Assembly (NCBI RefSeq): GCF_947496195.1
Contig: NZ_CANMBY010000001.1
Location: 62,001-126,000, forward strand
Reading direction: 5' to 3'
Source: an uncultured Polaribacter sp.
GTDB taxonomy: Bacteria; Bacteroidota; Bacteroidia; Flavobacteriales; Flavobacteriaceae
DNA: 64,000 nucleotides
Shown one piece after another: positions 1 through 8,916 of this stretch (position 1 is its first letter; each line of letters begins with the position of its first letter). Made by a program: the position numbers and the translations under genes. Under the pieces are notes generated by a model, which was not told the origin of the DNA, did no database searches, and worked only from the letters and a program-made list of their open reading frames with translations.

Positions 1-88
1 AAATAAACCCAATAAAAATACCTGGTTTACGTAAAAAAATATACCCTAGTTTTTTTAAATCGTTTTTTGGAACTTTTAAAATCTTCAT
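1..88 (-). CDS. Partial N-terminus of an unidentified protein
   Basis: A reading frame starts with ATG at 88 on the minus strand and runs off the left edge of the window. Its ATG overlaps the TAA stop of the tag gene by one base (TAATG), so the two are probably translationally coupled. The visible 29 residues begin MKILKVPKNDLKKLG and then turn hydrophobic (YIFLRKPGIFIGFI), which could be the start of a membrane segment. That is too little to name a family. The overlap with tag is the main reason to believe it is real. Confidence 0.5.
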   Translation of the reverse strand, partial: MKILKVPKNDLKKLGYIFLRKPGIFIGFI

Positions 89-645
89 TAACTAGGATAT
101 TTAAAACAATCTGTTGTATGATCATTTACCATACCAACAGCTTGCATAAAAGCATACATTACTGTAGAACCAACAAATTTGAAACCACGTTTTTTTAAAT
201 CTTTTGATATTTTATCTGATAAAGTTGTAGTTGCAGGAACATCTTCTCTTTTATGAAATTTATTTACTATAGGTTTACCATTAACATAACTCCAAATAAA
301 CTTAGAAAAAGAACCATATTCTTTTTGTACTTCTATAAACAACTGAGCATTGGTAATTGCACTTCTAATTTTTAGTTTATTTCTTATAATACCTGCATCT
401 TGTAACAAAGATTGGTACTTAGATTCAGGATATTCTGCAATTTTTTGATAATTAAAATCATCAAAAGCTTTTCTAAAGTTTTCTCTTTTGTTTAAAATGG
501 TAATCCAACTTAAACCTGCTTGAAAAGTTTCTAACAATAAAAACTCAAACAATGTTGCATCATCATAAACAGGTTCTCCCCATTCATAATCATGATAGTC
601 TTGGTACAATTTGCTATCTGTAACCCAAAAACAACGATGTTTCAT
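88..645 (-). CDS. tag: DNA-3-methyladenine glycosylase I
   Basis: Base-excision repair enzyme that removes 3-methyladenine from alkylated DNA in the cytoplasm. At 185 residues it has the usual Tag length. The zinc-binding residues of the family are visible: Cys5 in RCFWV, His18 in YHDYEWG, and the His and Cys of HTTDC near the C-terminus. The conserved Glu lies in LLLETFQAGLSW. The gene directly follows the M24 peptidase gene with no spacing and overlaps the next partial gene by one base, so all three form a tight minus-strand operon. The family call is secure. Confidence 0.95.
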   Translation of the reverse strand: MKHRCFWVTDSKLYQDYHDYEWGEPVYDDATLFEFLLLETFQAGLSWITILNKRENFRKAFDDFNYQKIAEYPESKYQSLLQDAGIIRNKLKIRSAITNAQLFIEVQKEYGSFSKFIWSYVNGKPIVNKFHKREDVPATTTLSDKISKDLKKRGFKFVGSTVMYAFMQAVGMVNDHTTDCFKYPS

Positions 646-1995
646 TTAGTTTACTTTAATTGGTTTTATTGCTGTTTGTCTTTCATTTACATATTCGAAA
701 GTGCCATCTCCAAAATAACCAGCTTCTTCTAACATAATTCTTATGTCTTTATTCCATTCATTTAAAGTAACAGTCGTATTTAATTCAATTGCATAAGCTG
801 TGTTTTTTTGCAAAGGATAATCGCCATTAAAAGGCACACCTTCTTGAGAATCCCACATACCAATTGTGGTACCTGCACTATGCCCATATTTACCTAAAGG
901 ATGTGTATAAATTGATGGTCTTAACCCTTCATTCTTACCTTGTGCTAAAGAAGTTAAAAGTATTTCATTACCTGTTTTACCAGCTTTCATATTCTCTGTT
1001 AAAATATCTTGCACTCTATTTCCTTTTTTAAATGCTTCTTTTAAAAATTGAGGAACTTCGGTTTCATCATCATTTAAAACATAGGCATGTTGTTGGCAAT
1101 CTGTATTTAAACCAATATAAGTAATGCCAAAATCGCAATGCAATAAATCTCCTTTTTGAATGATTTCAGTAGGTTTACTTTTTGAAAAAGATTCTATGTG
1201 TGATTTTAATGCTTCATTACTCCTTTGAATATCAATAGTTGGATGAAACCAAGTTTCTAAACCTAAATCTGTAACTTTTTGTCTTAGAAACCAAACCACA
1301 TCTTCTGTAGATGTTTTTCCTGGAGTTATTATTTTTGCAGAGAAAGCTTCATCAATAATATCGTGTGTAATTTTTACAAGTTTTCTAAACAACTCCATTT
1401 CTTTTTCAGTTCTTGTTTCTATCCATGCAATTCCTAATTTTTCTGCAGATACAAATTTTGATGTTATACTTTCTGGCATATTTGCTTTTAATTCATCAAA
1501 ATCTGTTTTTACTAAACCATCTGCTAATGCAAAATGTGTTGAATAATTTAATCCTATTTTTTCTGGATTTCTTTCAGCTATTATCTTTTCTAACGCTTTC
1601 CATTGATTAGGTTCCTCTTCTTTATTCCAAGCCGATTTTATGCTTTTCCCTATATCATATCTTGCTACTGCCAATCTTTCTAAAGTATCTTTTGTTTTAT
1701 CTCTATAAAAAACAATAATGGTTCTTCTTCTAGCATTTAACCAAGTTGCTGGTAACATGGTTTTTAATATTGGATCTTCATTATATTCTCTAGAAATAAG
1801 AAGCCACATATCTAAACCAGTTTTATCCATTAACTCTGGTAATAAGTTTGTAAATCTATCTTCTAAAAGTTCATCTTTTACTTTTGCTCTTTCAATTTCT
1901 GGAAGTATTTCATAGCCCTGTTTATCTACAAACTCTTTATCTGAACATGAAAAAACAAAAACTAATAGTGTAACAAGTACAATTCTTTTAAACAT
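646..1995 (-). CDS. Lipoprotein M24-family aminopeptidase (Xaa-Pro peptidase-like)
   Basis: Predicted metallopeptidase of the creatinase/aminopeptidase P (M24) fold, 449 residues. The N-terminus MFKRIVLVTLLVFVFSCSD is a lipoprotein signal with Cys at the cleavage site, so the enzyme should be membrane-anchored outside the cytoplasm, which is unusual for M24 enzymes. The C-terminal half has candidates for all five metal ligands in order: Asp in HCDFGI, Asp in NTDCQQ, His in KYGHSAG, Glu in YAIELN and Glu in IMLEEAG. The N-terminal half resembles the creatinase N domain. It heads the operon with tag; a functional link to repair is not evident. Peptide substrate is unknown. Confidence 0.88.
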   Translation of the reverse strand: MFKRIVLVTLLVFVFSCSDKEFVDKQGYEILPEIERAKVKDELLEDRFTNLLPELMDKTGLDMWLLISREYNEDPILKTMLPATWLNARRRTIIVFYRDKTKDTLERLAVARYDIGKSIKSAWNKEEEPNQWKALEKIIAERNPEKIGLNYSTHFALADGLVKTDFDELKANMPESITSKFVSAEKLGIAWIETRTEKEMELFRKLVKITHDIIDEAFSAKIITPGKTSTEDVVWFLRQKVTDLGLETWFHPTIDIQRSNEALKSHIESFSKSKPTEIIQKGDLLHCDFGITYIGLNTDCQQHAYVLNDDETEVPQFLKEAFKKGNRVQDILTENMKAGKTGNEILLTSLAQGKNEGLRPSIYTHPLGKYGHSAGTTIGMWDSQEGVPFNGDYPLQKNTAYAIELNTTVTLNEWNKDIRIMLEEAGYFGDGTFEYVNERQTAIKPIKVN

Positions 1996-2169
1996 AATAA
2001 GGTATTTAGAACTTTAAAATTAATGTTAAAACAACTAATTTCCTATGTTAATTAAAATAAATTTATGGTTTTGAGTTTGTTTACTCATCAAAGAACTAGT
2101 TTTACTCAATTGTAATTTTTTATATTGTAAACGGTTATTATCTTAGTATCAAAATATAAATCCTTTATT

Positions 2170-2607
2170 ATGAAATATTTAAATAATATTATAGCAATTA
2201 TAATTATTTGTTTTCTTGCATATGCTTGCGGATCTTCACCAATAAATCAACAAAAGGATAATATAAAAGAAGAGCCTGTTGTTATTGCTAATGATAGTTT
2301 AGAGTATGAGATTACAATTATAGATATAGGATTTAATAATTATTTAAATTCTATAGCACAACCAAGAGGATTTTATTCACAAGAATACTTAGAAGGTAGA
2401 AATAGACCTTGGGTGATTACTTGGAATCAAAGAGCTCAGAATCCACTAAGATTTAATCCTAATATTTACGAGAACATTATTAATTATCAGCAAAATATAG
2501 ATTATGGTTATGAAGTAAACTATCTTTTATTTAATTACTTTCTATTTGCTCAAAGAAAATACAATATGAGTTTGGGTGGGGGCTTTAGAACTGGTAGAAT
2601 TAATTAA
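2170..2607 (+). CDS. DUF6146-like lipoprotein, unknown function
   Basis: A 145-residue protein with a lipoprotein signal (IIIICFLAYACGSS, lipobox Cys at about residue 20). After a short linker it holds a single domain with motifs PRGFYSQEYLE and WVITWNQRA, and ends in a basic Gly-rich stretch. I recall this pattern from the uncharacterised DUF6146 family of Bacteroidota, without being able to check it. It is transcribed toward folA, and the two coding regions overlap by 4 bp at their 3' ends without a visible terminator. Function unknown. Confidence 0.75.
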   Translation: MKYLNNIIAIIIICFLAYACGSSPINQQKDNIKEEPVVIANDSLEYEITIIDIGFNNYLNSIAQPRGFYSQEYLEGRNRPWVITWNQRAQNPLRFNPNIYENIINYQQNIDYGYEVNYLLFNYFLFAQRKYNMSLGGGFRTGRIN

Positions 2608-3095
2608 ACTCTCTTTTCAAATCTAACAAAGCTATAGTCTAGCTTGTTTTTTTCGTCGGCTTTAAAATCTTCTCTGTTGACCTCTTTCCAAACAGATAAG
2701 TCAATTTCTGGGAAAAAAGCATCTGCATCAAATTCTTTATGCACCAAAGTTATTTCTAAAGCATCTGCTACATCTTTTTGTAAAGCATAATCATAAATTT
2801 GAGCTCCTCCTATAATAAAGATTTCTTCATCTTTAGAAGCTAATTCTAAAGCTTCTTCTAGACTATGAGCTATTAAACAACCATCTTTATAATAATGCTT
2901 ATTTCTTGTAATAATTACAGAAGTTCTATTTGGTAATGGCTTACCTATAGATTCAAAAGTATTTCTACCCATTAAAATATGATGACCACTAGTTAGTTTT
3001 TTAAAACGTTTTAAATCTTCAGGCAAATGCCAAATTAAATCATTGTCTTTTCCTAATGCATTATTTTTTGCAATTGCAGCAATAATTGTAATCAT
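2604..3095 (-). CDS. folA: Dihydrofolate reductase
   Basis: Reduces dihydrofolate to tetrahydrofolate with NADPH, regenerating the cofactor used up by thymidylate synthase. The 163 residues match bacterial FolA. Visible motifs are IAAIAKNNALGKDNDLIWHLP with the Trp-His-Leu-Pro of the active site loop, HHILMGRNTFESIG, and IIGGAQIY in the cofactor-binding region. thyA lies about 650 bp upstream on the same strand, but a plus-strand gene and a bidirectional terminator separate them, so they are probably not co-transcribed. A -7 element (TATTTTTG on the minus strand) lies 17 bp before the start. Confidence 0.96.
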   Translation of the reverse strand: MITIIAAIAKNNALGKDNDLIWHLPEDLKRFKKLTSGHHILMGRNTFESIGKPLPNRTSVIITRNKHYYKDGCLIAHSLEEALELASKDEEIFIIGGAQIYDYALQKDVADALEITLVHKEFDADAFFPEIDLSVWKEVNREDFKADEKNKLDYSFVRFEKRV

Positions 3096-3111
3096 CTATA
3101 AAAAATTTTAG

Positions 3112-3119
3112 CAAAAATA
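3112..3119 (-). promoter_or_regulatory. Promoter -7 element of folA
   Basis: On the minus strand this reads TATTTTTG, an exact match to the Bacteroidota consensus TAnnTTTG. Transcription would begin about 4 bases further on, leaving a leader of about a dozen bases before the folA ATG at 3095. No clear -33 TTG is visible at the usual distance. Confidence 0.5.
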
Positions 3120-3338
3120 ATTGAAATGAGAAGAGATTTGACGAAAACTCATATTTATTGATGATTTTTTTGAAAAACGAATACGTTTTCGCACAGAAAA
3201 TACTGAAAATCAACTACAAAGAATTATTAATATTTTTAAACATCTAGCAATTTATATCATTAAATTTTTATAAAAATGAATAATATATAGTCCATTTTTA
3301 ATAAACTAATAATTCTTCAATATTATTAATTGATTTAG

Positions 3339-3369
3339 TTTGTGTGAAATAAGTTCTTGTATACATTTA
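3339..3369 (+). promoter_or_regulatory. Promoter of the small glycogen-binding-like gene
   Basis: TTTG at 3339-3342 and TACATTTA at 3362-3369 are separated by 19 bases, the spacing expected for the -33 and -7 elements of the Bacteroidota primary sigma factor. The -7 element differs from consensus only in its last base. The predicted start of transcription is about 20 bp before the ATG at 3393. The rest of the 297-bp gap (3096-3392) is AT-rich and shows nothing else I can name. Confidence 0.5.
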
Positions 3370-3392
3370 CAACGTAATTTAATTTAATAATT

Positions 3393-3689
3393 ATGGCAAT
3401 TAAAAAACAATTTTTAAAAAGTAAACCAGTTTGTAAAGTAACTTTTACTGTACCAGCTGAAGAAGCAAAAAATGTTGCAGTAGTAGGAACTTTTAATGAA
3501 TGGAATGATAAAGCAACTCCACTTAAAAAATTAAAAAACGGATCTTTTAAAGGAACTGTTGATTTAGACGCAGGTAGTTCTTATGAATTTAGATATATTG
3601 TAGATGGTGAATATATAAATGAGCAAGAAGCAGATAGTTTTGCTTGGAGCGATTTCGCTGGTGCAGAAAACAGTGTTTTAAGTGTATAG
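3393..3689 (+). CDS. Stand-alone isoamylase early-set (CBM48-like) domain protein
   Basis: A 98-residue cytoplasmic protein made only of an early-set domain of the isoamylase/CBM48/AMPK-beta type. The family pattern is visible in KVTFTVPAEEAKNVAVVGTFNEWN, followed by a Leu-Lys-Gly turn, YEFRYIVDGEY, and a C-terminal NSVLSV strand; the longest run quoted here is split at natural motif borders: VAVVGTFNEWN and YEFRYIVDGEY. Such domains bind alpha-glucans or protein partners. It lacks any catalytic domain, signal peptide or membrane segment. It sits alone between folA and thyA on the opposite strand with its own promoter and a strong terminator. Role unknown. Confidence 0.85.
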   Translation: MAIKKQFLKSKPVCKVTFTVPAEEAKNVAVVGTFNEWNDKATPLKKLKNGSFKGTVDLDAGSSYEFRYIVDGEYINEQEADSFAWSDFAGAENSVLSV

Positions 3690-3711
3690 TAAATAAATGC
3701 TATGAAGATGT

Positions 3712-3748
3712 AAAAAGAGCTTTCAAATTTATTTTGAAAGCTCTTTTT
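3712..3748. terminator. Bidirectional terminator between the glycogen-binding-like gene and thyA
   Basis: A perfect 16-bp inverted repeat (3712-3727 with 3733-3748) around a 5-base loop is flanked by A-tracts and T-tracts on both sides. It can end transcription of the plus-strand gene stopping at 3689 and of thyA, which stops at 3752 on the minus strand. Confidence 0.9.
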
Positions 3749-3751
3749 TAT

Positions 3752-4576
3752 TTAAACTGCAACTACTCCTTTTATGTGTGGATGTGGATTATAATTTAAC
3801 AGCTCAAAATCTTCAAAAGTAAAGTCTTCTATATGTTTTACTTCTTTATTTAATTTCATTGTTGGCAAGGGTCTTATATCTCTAGATAATTGAAGCTCTA
3901 GTTGTTCTAAATGATTATTGTAAATATGAGCATCACCAAAAGTGTGTATAAATTCACCTGCTTCAAAGCCACAAACTTGTGCAACCATCATTGTAAATAA
4001 AGCATATGAGGCAATATTAAAAGGTACTCCTAAAAAAATATCTGCACTTCTTTGATATAATTGACAAGATAGTTTACCATCAGCTACATAAAACTGAAAA
4101 AAAGCGTGACAAGGTGGTAAAGCTGCTTTGCCATTTGCTACGTTTTCTGAAAATGAGACACTAGTATTTGGCAGTACAGAAGGATTCCAAGCAGAGACTA
4201 ACATTCTTCTAGAATTCGGATTTTTCTTTAAAGTTTCTATTACTTCTTTTAATTGATCTACCTCATCACTATTCCAATTACGCCATTGATGACCATAAAC
4301 AGGACCTAAATCTCCATTATCATCTGCCCACTCATTCCAGATTCTTACTCCATTTTCTTGTAAATATTTGATATTAGTATCACCTTTAATAAACCAAAGT
4401 AATTCATAAATAATAGATTTTAAGTGTAACTTTTTAGTGGTAACCATAGGAAAACCTTCACTTAAATCAAATCGCATTTGATAGCCAAAAACACTTTTTG
4501 TTCCTGTACCAGTTCTATCTCCTTTTTCATTTCCGTTAGCTAAAACGTGTTTTACTAAATCGTGATATTGCTTCAT
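3752..4576 (-). CDS. thyA: Thymidylate synthase
   Basis: Makes dTMP from dUMP with methylenetetrahydrofolate, producing dihydrofolate that FolA recycles. The 274-residue length is close to the E. coli enzyme. The catalytic Cys sits in [12 protein letters not shown], followed by [20 protein letters not shown] with the Arg, Ser and Asp that hold dUMP, and the Arg-containing GDRTGTGT and [11 protein letters not shown] motifs. It is monocistronic by appearance: a terminator lies at its 3' side, and another lies between it and the nucleoside transporter gene that follows. Confidence 0.97.
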   Translation of the reverse strand: MKQYHDLVKHVLANGNEKGDRTGTGTKSVFGYQMRFDLSEGFPMVTTKKLHLKSIIYELLWFIKGDTNIKYLQENGVRIWNEWADDNGDLGPVYGHQWRNWNSDEVDQLKEVIETLKKNPNSRRMLVSAWNPSVLPNTSVSFSENVANGKAALPPCHAFFQFYVADGKLSCQLYQRSADIFLGVPFNIASYALFTMMVAQVCGFEAGEFIHTFGDAHIYNNHLEQLELQLSRDIRPLPTMKLNKEVKHIEDFTFEDFELLNYNPHPHIKGVVAV

Positions 4577-4605
4577 ATTCTTTTCTCTGTTTTGTGTAAA
4601 AATAA

Positions 4606-4636
4606 AAAAGCATCACTTTGTTTAAATGATGCTTTT
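4606..4636 (-). terminator. Hairpin between thyA and the nucleoside transporter gene
   Basis: A perfect 10-bp inverted repeat (4606-4615 with 4627-4636) with an 11-base loop. It is bordered by runs of A on the plus strand at the left, which are runs of T in the minus-strand transcript. It lies downstream of no minus-strand stop other than a read-through from the right, since thyA starts at 4576 and the transporter gene ends at 4658. It therefore terminates the transporter gene. Confidence 0.8.
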
Positions 4637-4657
4637 AAAAATAATATTAAGAAGTTA

Positions 4658-6412
4658 TTAACCAATAATCATTCCTGCAATAGTAGCTGACATTAATGAT
4701 GCAATTGTACCACCAATTAAAGCTTTCATTCCAAATTCTGATAAGGTTTTTCTTTGACTTGGAGCTAAAGAACCAATTCCTCCAATTTGTATTCCAATAG
4801 AAGCAAAGTTTGCAAAACCACATAACATATATGTAGCCATAATTACAGATTTATTGTAATTAAGATGAATTGCATTAGCTGCATTTTTAAGTTCTGCTAA
4901 TTGTATGTAACCAATAAATTCACTTGCTGCTAATTTAATACCTAGTAATTGACCCATCATTGTTGTATCTGATGAAGGAACACCTATTAACCACATTAAT
5001 GGAGAAAAAATTGTACCTAAAATAAACTCAATAGATAACTCATTATAAGAGGTTGTACTTGCTATAATATCATTTAAAGACATAAAAGACCAACCTAAAT
5101 ATTCAATACCTTCAAAGCTACCAAAGGCACTTAAAATACCATTTAACATTGCAATAACAGCAACAAATACTAATAACATTGCACCTACATTTACTGCAAG
5201 TTTTAATCCTTCTGTTGTACCATTTGCAATAGCATCTAAAATGTTAGACCCTATTTTTTCTTGTGATACTTTTACATCAGTATTTACTTTCGCTGTTTGT
5301 GGATAAAGAATTTTAGAAATAACAATAGCACCTGGAGCAGCCATAACTGATGCTGCTAATAAATGTTTAGCAAAAACCAACTCTAAAGTTTTATTACCCC
5401 CTCCTAAAAAACCTATATATGCAGCTAAAACAGCTCCTGCAACTGTAGCCATACCTCCAATCATAACTAAAAGCATTTCAGATCTATTCATTTTATCTAA
5501 ATAAGCTTTTATTAAAAGTGGTGCTTCTGTTTGACCTAAAAAAATATTTCCAGCAACAGATAAGCTTTCCATACCAGAAATACCTAATAACTTAGATAAC
5601 AAAATGGCTAAGATCTTTACTATTTTTTGAATAACTCCTAAATAGAATAATAAAGAAGTTAATGCTGAAAAGAAAATAATTGTTGGTAATACTTGAAAAG
5701 CAAAAATGTAACCAAAGGTATTCATATCACCAACCATACCAGCAAATAAAAACTCACTACCTGCTTTTGTATAGTTTAAAATTTCAATGAATATTTTACC
5801 TATAAAGTTAAAAATACTTTGTATAAATGGAACTTTAAGAACACCAACAGCAATTAATAATTGAAGCGATAAACCTAAAAAAGCTCTTTTCCAATCTATT
5901 GCTTTTCTGTTTTTACTGAATAAAAAAGCAATAAAAATTAAAACAAACATTCCTAATACTCCTCTCCATAAAGTATTTACAGAAAACCCTTCACTTGGTT
6001 TTATATAAATAAATTCATCTTTTTTAGCTTCGTCTTTTTCAACAATAGTTGTTGTATTTTGATTGTTAGCTGAAGAAAAAGAATAAATAACATCATTTTC
6101 TGAAATTACTAAATCATCTTCGGTTAAAGAAATAATATTGTAATACCTAAATGTATCTTTAGGCTGATTGTATTTAAATATTAAAAGGTTATTTTGCTTT
6201 ATAAAACTTCCTGATGCTTTTAAACTATCTTTATCTAATAAAGAATACGAAAATTTATCACCATCTATAGAAAATAAATCTGTTTTGTCTATAGAAAACA
6301 ACTCTACTCCTGCACCATTTTTTACAGAAGTAAAACTCCAATCTTTATTTAACTCTTGTGAAAAGGTAACAAATGAAGTAATTACAAATAAAAAAGTAAA
6401 TAATTTTTTCAT
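4658..6412 (-). CDS. nupC: Concentrative nucleoside transporter with extra N-terminal exported domain
   Basis: Inner-membrane nucleoside importer of the CNT/NupC family, driven by Na+ or H+. From about residue 150 to the end the protein shows the CNT pattern of many membrane segments, with SLLFYLGVIQKIVK, NIFLGQTEAPLLIK and GFANFASIGIQIGG as recognisable motifs. At 584 residues it is about 180 longer than NupC. The extra part is an N-terminal signal peptide (MKKLFTFLFVITSFVTFSQ) and about 120 polar beta-rich residues, which should lie in the periplasm before the first transporter helix. Together with thyA and the deoxynucleoside kinase at 42 kb it fits nucleoside salvage. Which nucleosides it carries cannot be read from the sequence. 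Confidence 0.92.
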   Translation of the reverse strand: MKKLFTFLFVITSFVTFSQELNKDWSFTSVKNGAGVELFSIDKTDLFSIDGDKFSYSLLDKDSLKASGSFIKQNNLLIFKYNQPKDTFRYYNIISLTEDDLVISENDVIYSFSSANNQNTTTIVEKDEAKKDEFIYIKPSEGFSVNTLWRGVLGMFVLIFIAFLFSKNRKAIDWKRAFLGLSLQLLIAVGVLKVPFIQSIFNFIGKIFIEILNYTKAGSEFLFAGMVGDMNTFGYIFAFQVLPTIIFFSALTSLLFYLGVIQKIVKILAILLSKLLGISGMESLSVAGNIFLGQTEAPLLIKAYLDKMNRSEMLLVMIGGMATVAGAVLAAYIGFLGGGNKTLELVFAKHLLAASVMAAPGAIVISKILYPQTAKVNTDVKVSQEKIGSNILDAIANGTTEGLKLAVNVGAMLLVFVAVIAMLNGILSAFGSFEGIEYLGWSFMSLNDIIASTTSYNELSIEFILGTIFSPLMWLIGVPSSDTTMMGQLLGIKLAASEFIGYIQLAELKNAANAIHLNYNKSVIMATYMLCGFANFASIGIQIGGIGSLAPSQRKTLSEFGMKALIGGTIASLMSATIAGMIIG

Positions 6413-6424
6413 GTATATAGAAAT

Positions 6425-7036
6425 TTATGAGCGCTTACTAATTTCGTCTCTTATTTTTGCAGCCAGCTCATAATTTTCATCAACAACTGCTTTGTTTAAT
6501 TGTTCGTTTAATTCTTTTAAAGATAGGCTAGAAAAATCAGACTTTTTTTGTTTGTCTACTTCCTCGAACTCAAGAGAAATATTTTCTGGATCTGTTTTTT
6601 GCTCAATAGCTAATTCTTCTTCTACTTTTAAATAAATACCAGCTTTATCTAAAATATTTTCATAAGTGTAAATAGGAGCATTAAAGCGAACTGCAATTGC
6701 AATAGCATCAGAAGTTCTTGTGTCTATAACCTCTTCTACCCCTTCTCTTTCACATACCAAACTAGAAAAGAAAACACCATCTACTAATTTATGTATGATT
6801 ACTTCTTTGATATTTATTTTAAAAGTATCTGAAAAAGTTTTAAACAAATCGTGTGTTAAAGGTCTTGGAGGTCTTATTTCAGTTTCTAAAGCAATAGCAA
6901 TAGATTGCGCCTCAAAAGCACCAATTATTATTGGTAAAGTTCTAGAACCTTCTATTTCACTTAACACCAAAGCATAAGCTCCACTTTGTGTTTGACTGTA
7001 AGAAATTCCTTTTATCGTTAGTTGTATTAAACTCAT
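6425..7036 (-). CDS. Bifunctional nuclease (DUF151) family protein with C-terminal UVR motif
   Basis: A 203-residue cytoplasmic protein. Residues 1 to about 130 match the DUF151 bifunctional-nuclease domain (MSLIQLTIKGISYSQTQSG, VLSEIEGSRTLPIIIGAFEAQ, RTSDAIAIAVRFNAPIY). The last 35 residues form a UvrB/UvrC-type helical motif (ELNEQLNKAVVDENYELAAK). This arrangement is seen in Bacteroidota. Plant and some bacterial homologues have DNase/RNase activity, but the in vivo role is unclear. It lies 12 bp upstream of the transporter gene and is likely co-transcribed with it. Confidence 0.88.
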   Translation of the reverse strand: MSLIQLTIKGISYSQTQSGAYALVLSEIEGSRTLPIIIGAFEAQSIAIALETEIRPPRPLTHDLFKTFSDTFKINIKEVIIHKLVDGVFFSSLVCEREGVEEVIDTRTSDAIAIAVRFNAPIYTYENILDKAGIYLKVEEELAIEQKTDPENISLEFEEVDKQKKSDFSSLSLKELNEQLNKAVVDENYELAAKIRDEISKRS

Positions 7037-7149
7037 ATTTTATCATACAAAAACATTAATTGTTTATATATTAATGTCTTTTTAAGAGGGCACAATTTAA
7101 TAAAAATAATAGACTGTCATCTTTTATTTTAAGAGTTTTTATCAATAAA

Positions 7150-7175
7150 AAACCACCAAAATAATCTGGTGGTTT
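7150..7175 (-). terminator. Terminator of etfBA
   Basis: A 9-bp perfect inverted repeat (7150-7158 with 7167-7175) with an 8-base loop. In the minus-strand transcript it is followed by a run of U (positions 7149 down to 7146). It lies 26 bp beyond the etfA stop. Confidence 0.85.
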
Positions 7176-7201
7176 AATGTTTGATTTAAATTTAAAAATA
7201 T

Positions 7202-8158
7202 TTAAGCTGCTTTGAAAGCTTTTAATTTTTCGATTAATTTTGGAACAACTTCAAAAGCATCACCAACAATACCATAGTCAGCTGCTTTAAAAAATGGTGC
7301 TTCTGGGTCAGTATTAATAACAACTTTTACTTTAGACGCATTAATACCAGCCAAATGCTGAATAGCTCCAGAAATACCAATAGCTATATATAAATTAGAA
7401 GCTACTGGCTTACCTGTTTGACCAACATGTTCTGCATGAGGTCTCCAACCTAAATCAGAAACTGGTTTAGAACAAGCTGTTGCTGCTCCAAGAACATCTG
7501 CAAGTTCTTCTACCATCCCCCAATTTTCAGGACCTTTTAAACCTCTTCCTGCAGAAACCACAACTTCTGCGTCTGCAATCGTTACTTTACCTGTAACTCT
7601 ATCTACTTTTTCTGATTTCACATTAGATTCAGCAACATTTACATCAAAATCTATAGATGAACCAGAAACAGCAATTTCATGAACTCCAAAAGAATTTTTG
7701 GCTAAACCAATAACTTTTTTATCTGAAGAAATTATTGTATTAGAAAAAGCTTTATTTGAAAAAGCTTTTCTTTTTACTGTAAATGGTGATGTATTTGTTG
7801 GCAATGCAACTACATTAGAAGCATAACCTGCATCCATCTTAACAGCTAATAAAGGTGCTAAGTATAAACCATCTATACTAGAATCTACAATAACTACAGA
7901 AGCATTTTCTGCATCTGCTACTTGTTGTAAAGTTGAAGCATATTTATTTGCATTAAAAGTGTTTAATGCATCATTTGAAACTGCTACCACTTTTTCTGCA
8001 CCATATTTATATAACTCACTTACATCTGCTGCATTTATAGTAGCTACAACTACGCTAGTCCCTAATTGTTCTGCAACTTTATTTCCATAAGAAACAACCT
8101 CAAAAGCACTTTTTTTGAACTTTCCTTCAGTTGAATCTGCATATACTAAAACTGACAT
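7202..8158 (-). CDS. etfA: Electron transfer flavoprotein alpha subunit
   Basis: FAD-carrying half of the electron transfer flavoprotein, which passes electrons from acyl-CoA dehydrogenases and related enzymes to the quinone pool. The 318 residues show the ETF-alpha C-terminal FAD domain: SAGRGLKGPENWG, SKPVSDLGWRPHAEHVGQTG, YIAIGISGAIQHLAG and VVINTDPEAPFFKAADYG. The gene follows etfB by 11 bp and ends at a terminator, so etfBA is a two-gene operon. Confidence 0.97.
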   Translation of the reverse strand: MSVLVYADSTEGKFKKSAFEVVSYGNKVAEQLGTSVVVATINAADVSELYKYGAEKVVAVSNDALNTFNANKYASTLQQVADAENASVVIVDSSIDGLYLAPLLAVKMDAGYASNVVALPTNTSPFTVKRKAFSNKAFSNTIISSDKKVIGLAKNSFGVHEIAVSGSSIDFDVNVAESNVKSEKVDRVTGKVTIADAEVVVSAGRGLKGPENWGMVEELADVLGAATACSKPVSDLGWRPHAEHVGQTGKPVASNLYIAIGISGAIQHLAGINASKVKVVINTDPEAPFFKAADYGIVGDAFEVVPKLIEKLKAFKAA

Positions 8159-8169
8159 ACTTTTATATT

Positions 8170-8916
8170 TTAAATTACTTTAGCTTCGTTATGAAGTAAA
8201 TTGATTAACTCATCTACATTATCTGCATCAACTAATTTTACAGCACCTTTTGGAGCTGGTTTCTCAAAAGTTTCAACAGTAGTTACAGTTGCTACGTTTT
8301 TTGCATCTACAACATTAAGAGGTTTTTTACGAGCCATCATAATACCTCTCATATTTGGTATCCTTAAGTCTTTTTCTTCAACAATACCTTTTTGACCTCC
8401 AACAACTAAAGGTAAAGTAGTTGATAAAGTTTCATTACCACCATCTATTTCTCTAACTGCAGTTACATTTGTTCCATCAATTTCTAAACCAACACAACCA
8501 TTAACAAAATTAAAGTCTGTTAATGCAGCTAACATACCTGGAACCATTTGACCATTATAATCTGCAGATTCTTTACCTGCAAGAATTAAATCATACTCAC
8601 CTTCTTTAACAATTTCTGCTAATTCTTTAGCTACTTGTAATCCATCAACAGGATTTGCATTTATTCTAATTGCATTATCTGCTCCAATTGCTAAAGCTTT
8701 TCTTAATGTTGGTTCTGTAGTTGATTCTCCCACATTTACAACAGTAACTGATGCTCCTTGTTTTTCCTTAAACCACATAGCCCTTGTTAAACAAAATTCG
8801 TCATAAGGGTTAATTACAAACTGAACACCATTTGTGTCAAACTTTGTATTATCGTCTGCAAAATTAATTTTTGATGTGGTATCAGGCACATGACTAATAC
8901 ATACCAATATTTTCAT
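8170..8916 (-). CDS. etfB: Electron transfer flavoprotein beta subunit
   Basis: Partner of EtfA, 248 residues. Motifs of the beta subunit are visible: MKILVCISHVPDT at the start, NPYDEFCLTRA, ALAIGADNAIRI, ESADYNGQMVPGMLA, and LRIPNMRGIMMARKKPL, the recognition loop used for docking on dehydrogenases. It is the first gene of the etfBA operon and is divergent from pdhB across 220 bp. On the minus strand a TAATTTCG sequence near 8950 is one base from the -7 consensus and could be its promoter. Confidence 0.97.
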   Translation of the reverse strand: MKILVCISHVPDTTSKINFADDNTKFDTNGVQFVINPYDEFCLTRAMWFKEKQGASVTVVNVGESTTEPTLRKALAIGADNAIRINANPVDGLQVAKELAEIVKEGEYDLILAGKESADYNGQMVPGMLAALTDFNFVNGCVGLEIDGTNVTAVREIDGGNETLSTTLPLVVGGQKGIVEEKDLRIPNMRGIMMARKKPLNVVDAKNVATVTTVETFEKPAPKGAVKLVDADNVDELINLLHNEAKVI

